Below are positions 27,601 through 34,542 of a DNA stretch of 64,000 bases, one piece after another; positions within the stretch are counted from its first letter, which is position 1; each line of letters starts with the position of its first letter. Where the stretch lies: the NCBI GenBank assembly GCA_963703015.1, contig OY969779.1, positions 248,001 to 312,000 of the forward strand, given 5' to 3'. Below the pieces are notes generated by a model that saw only the letters and a program-made list of their open reading frames with translations, searched no databases and was not told where the DNA came from. The position numbers were made by a program, and so were the translations under genes. The DNA is from Methanobacterium_B sp963703015. Its GTDB lineage: Archaea; Methanobacteriota; Methanobacteria; Methanobacteriales; Methanobacteriaceae.

Positions 27601-27859
27601 TAAAATCACACTTAAAGCACTGGAAACTGGAAACTACACTATAATGCCAACCATCACAGCAAACACAACAACAAACATCACACAAAACGGAACAGTAAAC
27701 ATCAACGTCCTAAAAAACAACAATAACAATACCAACAACACCAATGGAACAGGAAACAACACCAACCACAACACAAAACTGCCAACAACAGGACTACCAA
27801 TAGCACCGCTCATAGTAGGTTTACTTATGGTGATTGGAGGAGTAGCAGCTAAAAAATAA
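24686..27859 (+). CDS. Adhesin-like protein with Ig-like repeats and LPTTG tail
   Basis: About 1057 residues. The order is a signal peptide (to SASA), a beta-helix region opened by IYVNGSSGSDSNDG (about 30-310), two divergent Ig-like domains, about four Big_3-type Ig repeats of about 95 residues (motif V..KHGDK..L.AVLTDENGN), one DUF11 domain (about 890-1000), an Asn/Thr linker and a C-terminal LPTTG, hydrophobic segment and KK. The ATG at 24668 overlaps the ribosome site GGAGGTGA; the first codon at normal spacing is ATA at 24686, which I take as a possible start. It is a surface adhesin; the tail resembles a sortase signal. Confidence 0.88.
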   Translation: MQKNLITTRLLILLVLGGLFFICMSSASAAPSASGDHIYVNGSSGSDSNDGLTPLTAKLTIKNATKTVNNGGTVTISGGTYNGAGNTNIEINHDMTVIGAGKSQTFISGSDKYNIFVVDQNVNFILKNLTVANGKSQYGGGLLNQGHTTVDNSAFTQCTTYYGLMGGGSAIANTDDGTLLVSNTDFLNNDARLSTSAGGTICSNGTLTINNCSFIANRATSGACVFSFKGIITITNSSFINNTAENKGGSLTVYGADGVQIHFCSFIGNTAKNVPTNNIDNTFSNSLNVNSCWWGSNDGPNGIAGAYTADNWIYMVLTSDKSSIKYGKSTTVTADFNNLYDQTTGTVIKLDPAVNHIPDGLIVDFATDIGQITTPGTTQNGLASAVFNGSQVGVATIKATSGDQTSSTTVNVDPLTTTTTVDDANGYPGQTVTLKAQVYDENGDPVNGGYVTFQINDQNIKVQVVNGVATTSWTIPSSWNAGINMIHASYDGTGTIYGDSSARSSILNVIKLPTQIVAKDVTGKVGDKVAINAHLQDNFFKAPIAGQIVTFHINNTDLTGKTDENGDVTVYYIITENPGTFDILITFPGNQQYSDSSYTAKLTVNKMSTKITVNDVTGKHGDKTQLRAVLTDENGNPLGDKTISFSINGEVVGKAVTDSTGTATFTYTIAQTIGSYIITANFLEDDNYTSSTGKGTLTVNPIDTNLTVKDVNGKHGDKVDLKAVLTDENGNLLSGKTVVFYISGKKIGSAITDGTGTATLSYTITQTMGSYQIYANSLADTIYSPSRNLATLTVQQIMTQVTVKNTTVKHGDKANLVAVLTDENGNAIGGKTITFSINGKTIGTATTDSTGTANLYYLANTGNYIVKTIFNGDDIYSGSNGTGNLNVTPWAGLYIKTTVNNTHLKVGEKFTINYKLGNNGPDTAYNVVVSFKIPAGLEFISGTTDSGNWSFDPVTRTLTWTLNNVVVGDPNLKITLKALETGNYTIMPTITANTTTNITQNGTVNINVLKNNNNNTNNTNGTGNNTNHNTKLPTTGLPIAPLIVGLLMVIGGVAAKK

Positions 27860-28220
27860 AACTGTTACCCAATTTTCCATTTTTTTTAAACTATGAAACA
27901 ACCTCAATTACTATTTTATTAAAAACTCCATTTAATTGATGTAACTAGCTTCTCATCATCCATAGTTCCTTTAGATGTTAGAAATATTTTATCAAATTTG
28001 AGAGTAAAAAAAAGCGAGTCTTCTAATAATTCAAGATTTTTCATTGTTAATCTTATAAATTTCAGCATTTACAGAGACTTATATTATCCAGTACAATAAT
28101 ACAGATTCGTTTATTGAAATACCTTTTAAAATTTAGCTAATTATTCAAAGAATATATATGTTCGTGAGCATGATAATAGTAAGTGTAATTAAAATTAAAA
28201 AAAAATGAATAGTGACTGAA
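27860..28220. other. Intergenic region
   Basis: It begins with a T8 run (27880-27887) after the adhesin stop, a likely termination site, and is otherwise AT-rich. No gene was found. Confidence 0.4.
27880..27887 (+). terminator. Oligo-T terminator after the adhesin
   Basis: A run of eight T residues 20 bp after the stop codon fits archaeal intrinsic termination, which needs only a U tract. Confidence 0.4.
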
Positions 28221-29933
28221 ATGCAAAAATCTATTATAACTCCAATATTATTTTTAATATTTATTCTAAGTATGTCCGCTGTATCTGCCGCAGATCCTGT
28301 GTCTTTCACATCTGACCAAGTGATCAATGCAACAGATTCAATACTATCCTATGTTGATGCAAATAATACACTTCCAGTTGATTTGAATATTTCTGGATCT
28401 ATTGTGAATATGCCACAATTTTTAGAGCTATTAACAACAGTGGTATTAAATATAAACAGTACCTCAAACGATCTAAATCTCGGAACTTTTAGTAATGCAA
28501 CCAATTCTTCAGAAAATATCACAAACAGTAACTTAAATTCAACTGAATATCTGGATATTGCAAAGCGAGTGAAGGATTTTATGGATTCTAATGGCCGTGC
28601 ACCTAATTATGCTACTCAAACAAGTACTGGGAATACCATAGGGTTTGAATCATTGGTTTATATGTACTCACATATTTTAAATACATATAAAACAACCCAT
28701 GTTCTACCGGAAAATGTTAATTTAACTTCCTGGTACTGTGTTTCAAATAAAATAAATTGTACAAATCTTTTAGGAAACACAAGTTATGGTTATGTTGAAA
28801 AAGAAGTGTATGGTAATCAAAGCTCGAACCAAACCATAGTCATTATTGTGGGATTACATCCTCAAGAAAATGGCATACACACAGCCATTGCCAATGCATT
28901 ATTAAACCAGACATTGAATCTCACTAAAAAATATGTTATATACAAGATACACGTTACTCAAGATGCAGATGATTATAGTAAGGGAAGAATGAACGGACAA
29001 TTGTTAGGTCAGCAGTTTATAGTGCCTGACGTTCCTAAAGAAAACCCAATTTTAACGTTGGATATTCACGAAAATCATGGTGTGGACAGTCATTACGATT
29101 ATGCTCGATTTTTGTATCCCATTTCAAATACGAGTATCACAACTACCTACGCAAATCAAATAATCAGTCAAATGCCCTTTTTAGTTGTATACACTCCACC
29201 AAATCCTACAAGTCCACAATATGTTACAATGCCCATTGCAAAATATGGAATACCAACCATAATTTATGAAACATACATGTTCGACAATCTAACTAAAAAA
29301 GATTCAGATGCAAATTTATTTATCAATGCAGTAGACAGCATAGTTTACAATAACAAAACTGTAGATCCTGTTAAGGATATAAACCTTACAGCAACTGTCA
29401 ACTGTAAAACAGGGCTGTACAATACTGATAGGAATATTGTTCTTAAAATGAATGCAAATGGAACAATTTATTACACTTTAAACAACACAACACCAACAAA
29501 TCAAAGCAAAAAATATACTGGTCCATTTACAATTAAAACCACAACCATACTGAAGTTTATTGCAGTACTAAATGGTAAAAAATCTCCAGTTTATACAGAA
29601 AAGTACACCATCGATAAGATTGCTCCAAAGGTGGTTTCAACTAACACTTATTCAAAGGGATTTTCAAGAACAGCACCAATATCAATTAAATTCAGTGAAA
29701 ACATTCAAACAAGCAGTAAATGGTCGAATATTTATATTAAAAATTTGAATACCGGAAAAAAAGTTGGAATCAGCAAATCAATAAAAAGTAACACATTGAC
29801 TATCAAGATGACAAGTAAAAGATTTGCATATAATACTTATCAGATTTATATCCCAGCTGGAGCTTTAAAGGATACTGCAGGCAATAACTTAGCTAAAACA
29901 ACTACCATTAAGTTTAAAACAGGGAAAAAGTAA
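28221..29933 (+). CDS. Secreted pseudomurein-binding metallopeptidase-like protein
   Basis: About 570 residues. After the signal peptide come two pseudomurein-binding repeats: FTSDQVINATDSILSYVDAN..LP...VNMPQFLELL (about 29-72) and a more diverged copy (about 108-157). The central domain (about 190-365) looks like an M14/AstE-type zinc hydrolase: GLHPQENG gives H213 and E216, and LDIHENHG gives H283 as the third ligand. The C terminus has a chitobiase-C-type domain (GTIYYTLNNTTPT) and a Big_5 Ig-like domain (about 475-570). I start at ATG 28221, behind AGTGA. It should bind the pseudomurein wall and cut an amide or peptide bond there. The exact bond is not known. Confidence 0.82.
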   Translation: MQKSIITPILFLIFILSMSAVSAADPVSFTSDQVINATDSILSYVDANNTLPVDLNISGSIVNMPQFLELLTTVVLNINSTSNDLNLGTFSNATNSSENITNSNLNSTEYLDIAKRVKDFMDSNGRAPNYATQTSTGNTIGFESLVYMYSHILNTYKTTHVLPENVNLTSWYCVSNKINCTNLLGNTSYGYVEKEVYGNQSSNQTIVIIVGLHPQENGIHTAIANALLNQTLNLTKKYVIYKIHVTQDADDYSKGRMNGQLLGQQFIVPDVPKENPILTLDIHENHGVDSHYDYARFLYPISNTSITTTYANQIISQMPFLVVYTPPNPTSPQYVTMPIAKYGIPTIIYETYMFDNLTKKDSDANLFINAVDSIVYNNKTVDPVKDINLTATVNCKTGLYNTDRNIVLKMNANGTIYYTLNNTTPTNQSKKYTGPFTIKTTTILKFIAVLNGKKSPVYTEKYTIDKIAPKVVSTNTYSKGFSRTAPISIKFSENIQTSSKWSNIYIKNLNTGKKVGISKSIKSNTLTIKMTSKRFAYNTYQIYIPAGALKDTAGNNLAKTTTIKFKTGKK

Positions 29934-30115
29934 CTATAAAACTTGTACTCTGAGAATCAATATTCTATTATTTCCTATTTTTTATTTCCTACTTTTTTTA
30001 TCATTTGTTAACTAAGAATCCGCACTTTCTTATTTTCTTGAAGTGAGTAACTAAAAAGAAAATTGATAAAATTAAATTTTAATTATTTGAGTTGGATAGG
30101 AGTTTTTTTTTGGAG
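29934..30115. other. Intergenic region
   Basis: AT- and T-rich DNA with several T runs (for example near 30104-30111) after the pseudomurein-binding protein. No gene was found. Confidence 0.35.
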
Positions 30116-30259
30116 TTAATGTGTTTTTATGATATGTTTTGAATTATGATGGGTTGATAATTTCTGTTGTTTTCCACACACTGGACATTCTAGGTTGATG
30201 TTTGGATTGTAGTGTGTTCCACATTTTAGACATTTGAATTCTATCTTAGTTTCTGTCAT
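30116..30259 (-). CDS. Small zinc-ribbon protein (47 residues)
   Basis: A 47-codon frame on the minus strand starting MTETKIEFKCLKCGTHYNPN. It contains two CxxC knuckles, CLKC and CPVC, separated by 15 residues, the usual spacing of a rubredoxin-like zinc ribbon, and ends in a His/Lys-rich tail. Frames this short arise by chance, but two well-spaced CxxCG knuckles do not, so I think it is real. The ribosome site is weak (GGA upstream). It stands alone between two plus-strand surface-enzyme genes. Nucleic-acid or protein binding through zinc is likely; the role is unknown. Confidence 0.7.
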   Translation of the reverse strand: MTETKIEFKCLKCGTHYNPNINLECPVCGKQQKLSTHHNSKHIIKTH

Positions 30260-30463
30260 ATTTTGAGTTCCATATTGATTGATACAAACCAAACTTAAAA
30301 GTTCAATTTACATTTAACAGTTTAGTTATATAAAAGTTGTTATAATGATTAATCATGGGTAAGTATTTACTCCAAAACTAACTCAAAAAACCAAAAAAAG
30401 AATGCAAAACAACAATTTTAGGCATGTTTAAAACATGCTAACAAATTTCATGGGGATCCAACA

Positions 30464-31285
30464 ATGAAATACAAAGTTATAGTGCTGTTATTAATCTTAT
30501 CCTGTTTTATTCCAGTCGGTTTTGCGCAGCCTGCTGAAAATAATGGAAAAATGATGTTAATCTACGTAGGAACTGATTACTTCAATCCCCAAACCATGAC
30601 AGGAGGTGAAGTTAGACAGAACCATTATTTGAATGACAACATCGCTAAAACAGATATTTCAAATGAGGTATGTAGATTAGCAAAATTTGGGACTCCAATG
30701 ATCATCCTTGGCAATGGCAGCAGACCCAAGGTAATGATAACAGCAGGGGTGCATGGAAACGAGCTTCCAGCACAACTTGCTGCAGTGAAATTGATTAACT
30801 ATTTGAAAGGAAGGGAATTTAATGGAACTGTCTATATAGTGCCATTTGTATCACCAAATGGAACATCTCAAACCCTGCGTTACTGGAACGATGAAAATTT
30901 AAACAGCAAGGCAAATCAGAAAGGAACACCATCAAATGCAATAATATTAGCTTGTGCACAGTTGGGAATTGAAAAACTTGGAGACTTCCACTCAACTCAA
31001 CCTGGAGGCAATCCAGGAAATTACAGTGTCCTCTGTTCTAAATCTCCAGAATACGAAAGTTACAAAATGGCGGAGTATATTTCATCCAATTCCAATTCAT
31101 CCCTCATAAGTTATGATGTGGCAGGTGTTGATTATGAAGGGGCTGTTGAAGATGTTTCAAACATCCAAGGAATACCCGCAGTTACCTGTGAAGTTTTATC
31201 GCCCCATGGAATGGCAAGAGAAGAAACAGTTAGCAGATCATATGACCAAATGATAAAATTCCTTGAATATTGCAAAATTATATAG
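30464..31285 (+). CDS. Secreted AstE/AspA-like zinc hydrolase
   Basis: A 273-residue protein with a signal peptide (1-21, ending GFAQ). The mature part belongs to the succinylglutamate desuccinylase/aspartoacylase group of the M14 metallopeptidase clan. The zinc site is GVHGNE (H97, E100) with H176 in LGDFHST. VPFVSPNGT and the acidic VTCEVLSPHG segment, which should hold the catalytic Glu, fit the family. Most AstE/AspA enzymes are cytoplasmic, so export is unusual and points to a wall or extracellular peptide substrate. Its neighbours are a pseudomurein-binding M14-like enzyme and a secreted transglutaminase, so wall peptide processing is my inference. Confidence 0.82.
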   Translation: MKYKVIVLLLILSCFIPVGFAQPAENNGKMMLIYVGTDYFNPQTMTGGEVRQNHYLNDNIAKTDISNEVCRLAKFGTPMIILGNGSRPKVMITAGVHGNELPAQLAAVKLINYLKGREFNGTVYIVPFVSPNGTSQTLRYWNDENLNSKANQKGTPSNAIILACAQLGIEKLGDFHSTQPGGNPGNYSVLCSKSPEYESYKMAEYISSNSNSSLISYDVAGVDYEGAVEDVSNIQGIPAVTCEVLSPHGMAREETVSRSYDQMIKFLEYCKII

Positions 31286-31552
31286 ATTTGATAATTATTA
31301 TGGAACTATTTATAAATTAATTCTGAAATGGACTAATTATTTAACAGGTATAGTATTTTGTTCTAACCATAAATCCTGACAAAACATGTTCATCTTTTTT
31401 TGATTCATTTTACCACAATCCAACCATTATAAAAAAAAATCATACCCTTAACATACTATATAGCAAATTTTATATATCTAAAGTTTTACATCTTAATCTT
31501 AACATGTTAATTATTTATTAATTTAGGATTTAAAGAGGAGGTTTTAAATTTT

Positions 31553-32146
31553 ATGGAAAATTACAGGGTTAATTTCTCAAAAAGAATAATGTTGTTTTTA
31601 TTCACGTGTGGAATATTCATAGCAATGACTGGTACTTCTAATCTGGCATATGCTGCAGATAATAACATTAATGATGGGATTAAGGTTGATGGTTACTACG
31701 AATGTGAACATCCATATATTAAAGAACTTGCAGCCAACATAACCAAAAATGTGACCCAAAATAAAACTGATACAAGGTACAGTACCATTAAAGCCATTTT
31801 TAAGTGGATGCACAGCCATATTACTTATGAAAAACCTATGTATTACAATTCCAAACATTACGCAGTTGAAACTGCAGTTTTAGGTAAGGGAAATTGTTGT
31901 GATCAGGCAAGGTTGTTTATTGCACTTTGTAGGGCTGCAGGAATACCTCATAACGTTACAAAATTTCAACATTCCGATGCTGTGCAGTTCATGGGTGGGG
32001 ATGTTTATGGGCATGTTTGGCCTGTTGTAGTCCTTGAAAATGGAACCCACTTAACCTGTGACACATCCTCATGTAGTAGTAAACTTGGTGCCCCTACTTG
32101 GAAAAATAGGGGTTCAATATCCGAAACCTATGATCTAAAAATATAG
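31553..32146 (+). CDS. Secreted transglutaminase-like cysteine protein
   Basis: A 197-residue protein with an N-terminal signal (hydrophobic 11-34, ending AYAA). The core matches the transglutaminase/peptidase fold: catalytic C115 in GKGNCCDQARLF, H154 in YGHVWPVVV and D170 in THLTCDTSS. ATG 31553 has GAGGAGG upstream. In Methanobacteriales and their viruses this fold includes pseudomurein endoisopeptidases, which cut the wall peptide, but those usually carry pseudomurein-binding repeats, absent here. Position after two wall-type hydrolases supports a role in wall turnover. Cross-linking or cleavage cannot be told apart from the sequence. Confidence 0.85.
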   Translation: MENYRVNFSKRIMLFLFTCGIFIAMTGTSNLAYAADNNINDGIKVDGYYECEHPYIKELAANITKNVTQNKTDTRYSTIKAIFKWMHSHITYEKPMYYNSKHYAVETAVLGKGNCCDQARLFIALCRAAGIPHNVTKFQHSDAVQFMGGDVYGHVWPVVVLENGTHLTCDTSSCSSKLGAPTWKNRGSISETYDLKI

Positions 32147-32269
32147 ATCAACCCATTTCCTCCTTTTTATATTCTATTTTTCTTTTAAATCTCAATTAAT
32201 GATTTTTTTTATAAATTACTGTAAAAAAATTGAAAATAAAATGCTAACACCATAATGAAATAATTGTTA

Positions 32270-32299
32270 GTAGTCAAAAAATAGTCAAATATATATTTT
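32270..32299 (+). promoter_or_regulatory. fic promoter with a copy of the 12-bp repeat
   Basis: GTAGTCAAAAAA at 32270-32281 is an exact copy of the unit repeated after the gene, followed 12 bp later by a second partial copy (TAGTCAAAT) that runs into a TATA-like AAATATATATTTT. This lies about 45-75 bp before the start codon, a good place for an operator. Confidence 0.5.
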
Positions 32300-32342
32300 G
32301 GGTTGTACATATTACCATTAGAAAATCATAGGAAGATTTTGC

Positions 32343-33368
32343 ATGTTTAAACCCAAGTTCAACTACACCACCAGTATGGTTAACAATTTAGTGGAGATTC
32401 AGTCCATTAATGATTTCATAATAAACTCACCTTTAATTTTAGAAGCAGAAATATCACTAAAAAGGGATGCTGTTTTAAAAGCTGCACATCACTCAACAGC
32501 AATTGAAGGAAATCCATTGAGTATGGATCAAGTTGAAGCCATTTTTAAGACCATGAAAAAAGCATCACAAAAAAAATCGGACCAAGAAGTCCTAAACTAT
32601 TTAAATGTGCTAGAAAACCTTGAAAATTACCTTGAAAATGGAAAAATTACTGAAAAAACTATATTAAGTCTCCATGAAAGCATCGCACATTACACATTAG
32701 ACTACACATATTTAGAAGGCCAATATCGAATAGTTCCAGTTCATATAATTAACAATGAAGGAAATACTGTTTTTACACCACCTCCAGTAAATTCAATTCA
32801 AAAAAACATGGCCCATTTAGTTAAATGGATAAATAATTCGGAAGAATTAAACCCAGTTATTGCAGCGGGGATTTTGCACTATGAATTTGTAAGGATACAT
32901 CCATTTATTGATGGTAATGGAAGAACAGGAAGAGTGTTAACTGCACTTTATCTCCATACACGAAAATTTGATGCAGACCGGATGTTCACCTTGGATGAAT
33001 TTTACGACAAAAACAGACCCGCTTACTATTCGGCTTTAAACTCGGTGGATCAAAAAACTCAAGATTTAACCCAATGGCTGGACTATTACACAGAAGGCTT
33101 TAAACATTCAATATTAAAAATTAAGGACCAACTACTTCTTATTTCACCAGGACAATCCGAAAGAAATAGGATTAAACTTTCGGAAAAAAATAGAAAAATA
33201 CTGGAATATATACATTTAAACGGCAGTATCACCAATTCCAAAGTTCAAAATCTTTTAAAAATCTCAAGACAAGGAGCTTATAAATATTTAAGATATCTTA
33301 TGGATGAAAATATCATTGAACAACTGGGCGGCAGCCGTTCCACGTACTACGTTTTGAAAAAAAAGTAG
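32343..33368 (+). CDS. Fic family protein AMP-transferase with winged helix
   Basis: A 341-residue Fic enzyme that by family transfers AMP to a hydroxyl group of a target protein. The catalytic motif HPFIDGNGRTGR (186-197) is complete. The inhibitory motif STAIEGN (51-57) has its Glu55, so it is the class II self-inhibited type with an N-terminal inhibitory helix. The flap region (YRIVPVHI...FTPPP) is present before the motif. The C-terminal 70 residues form a winged helix (ITNSKVQNLLKISRQGAYKYLRYL). The stop lies inside an array of 12-bp repeats. It is a full-length homolog of the degenerate gene at 23328. The target is unknown. Confidence 0.93.
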   Translation: MFKPKFNYTTSMVNNLVEIQSINDFIINSPLILEAEISLKRDAVLKAAHHSTAIEGNPLSMDQVEAIFKTMKKASQKKSDQEVLNYLNVLENLENYLENGKITEKTILSLHESIAHYTLDYTYLEGQYRIVPVHIINNEGNTVFTPPPVNSIQKNMAHLVKWINNSEELNPVIAAGILHYEFVRIHPFIDGNGRTGRVLTALYLHTRKFDADRMFTLDEFYDKNRPAYYSALNSVDQKTQDLTQWLDYYTEGFKHSILKIKDQLLLISPGQSERNRIKLSEKNRKILEYIHLNGSITNSKVQNLLKISRQGAYKYLRYLMDENIIEQLGGSRSTYYVLKKK

Positions 33369-33430
33369 TCAAAAAAGTAGTCAAAAAAGTAGTCAAAAAA
33401 GTAGTCAAAAAAGTAGTCAAAAAAGTAGTC
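33365..33430 (+). repeat. Array of six 12-bp repeats at the fic stop
   Basis: GTAGTC recurs exactly every 12 bp at 33365, 33377, 33389, 33401, 33413 and 33425, separated by A6. The fic stop codon TAG is in the first unit, and in the fic frame each unit gives TAG TCA AAA AAG, so there are six consecutive in-frame stops. The array fills the whole space up to the stop codon of the convergent methyltransferase gene. Confidence 0.9.
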
Positions 33431-33432
33431 AA

Positions 33433-34293
33433 TTAGATCTTTTCTGCGTAGACTATTCTCTCGAGATTTGTAGTTTTAAGGTTCCTGTTGTTGGGTTTGA
33501 TATAGTCATCAATGATATCATCGGCTTCAATATCTTCAATTATTTTCCATCCATACCCTTCAAGAAATTCCTTGGTGTCCTGGGTGAAGAGTCCAAATTT
33601 CCATGTTTTAGGGAACACATATTTTTTGTAGAGATTTTTCATTTCATACATTTCAACACCCTCTATAAATTCCCTTAAAACATATGTGAAAATTAGTTTA
33701 CTACCTGTTTGGGCTTGGGATAAAAATGTGAACATCTTTTCTATACTTTCTTCATCCAGATACTGTGTAACTGCTTCTAATATGAAGAAAGTTGGTATTT
33801 CATCAGAATATCCCTGTTTTTTAAGTGCATGACCAATATCTTCATGATCAAAATCCATTGTTATGAGTTTAACATTTGAGGGTACTTTTCCTAAACTGGT
33901 TTCCAGTCTATTGGTTTTGGTTTCAATGACGTCTTTCTGATCAAGTTCCCATACAGGAATATTGGATAATGATGGGAGTGTATAATCCCTTGTGTCATAT
34001 CCAGCACCTAAATTAACTACTTGCCCTACTTCAGCATTGTCAATTTTGTCGTTGATGTAAAGTTTTCTAAGCATAATTCCACCCCACAATCCTGGTGTGC
34101 TGGTTTCAGTCGTGCTTATAAGCCAGTGCCTCACAAATTTCATGGTAAACAGCTTAACCATTAATCTGTAACTTAGGGGTAAAATTGGGTAGGCTAATTT
34201 GTCAGTTATTATTCTCTGTTCTTCTGGGAATGATTGTTCAACTGCAATCATAAATGTCGGTCCCATGGCTGTTTTAGCTGCTTCTTTTGTCAT
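33433..34293 (-). CDS. SAM-dependent methyltransferase (LCM/TcmP type)
   Basis: A 286-residue class I methyltransferase of the leucine carboxyl methyltransferase-like family (PF04072, related to TcmP O-methyltransferases). The SAM-binding glycine motif is VVNLGAGYDTRDY (about residues 91-103), followed by the acidic VWELDQKDVI and later FDHEDIG. It is soluble with no signal. It converges with fic and its stop codon directly abuts the 12-bp array. It is probably single-gene. The substrate is unknown; small-molecule or carboxyl O-methylation is the family norm. Confidence 0.87.
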   Translation of the reverse strand: MTKEAAKTAMGPTFMIAVEQSFPEEQRIITDKLAYPILPLSYRLMVKLFTMKFVRHWLISTTETSTPGLWGGIMLRKLYINDKIDNAEVGQVVNLGAGYDTRDYTLPSLSNIPVWELDQKDVIETKTNRLETSLGKVPSNVKLITMDFDHEDIGHALKKQGYSDEIPTFFILEAVTQYLDEESIEKMFTFLSQAQTGSKLIFTYVLREFIEGVEMYEMKNLYKKYVFPKTWKFGLFTQDTKEFLEGYGWKIIEDIEADDIIDDYIKPNNRNLKTTNLERIVYAEKI

Positions 34294-34542
34294 TTAAAAA
34301 TAACCATCCTAAATTTTCAATTAAAGATTTCAATTCCTTTTAAATATTAATTTCATAGTTGTAGTTTACTAGTTTATCTTTGATTTATTTAGATTCACTA
34401 ATATTCTTTTTTAACAAACACCTATCTAAACATTAAAAATGAGATTAGAAAATATTTTAGTAGGAATCATCTATACAGATTTAATAGATTTTTAATTTAA
34501 ACGTTTATTGACAGTTTTCAATTTAGCAAGGTGTGGGGGATA

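Noticed and set aside
33365..33430. 12-bp array as a possible CRISPR
   Set aside because: The unit is 12 bp with no variable spacers between copies, so it is a simple tandem repeat.
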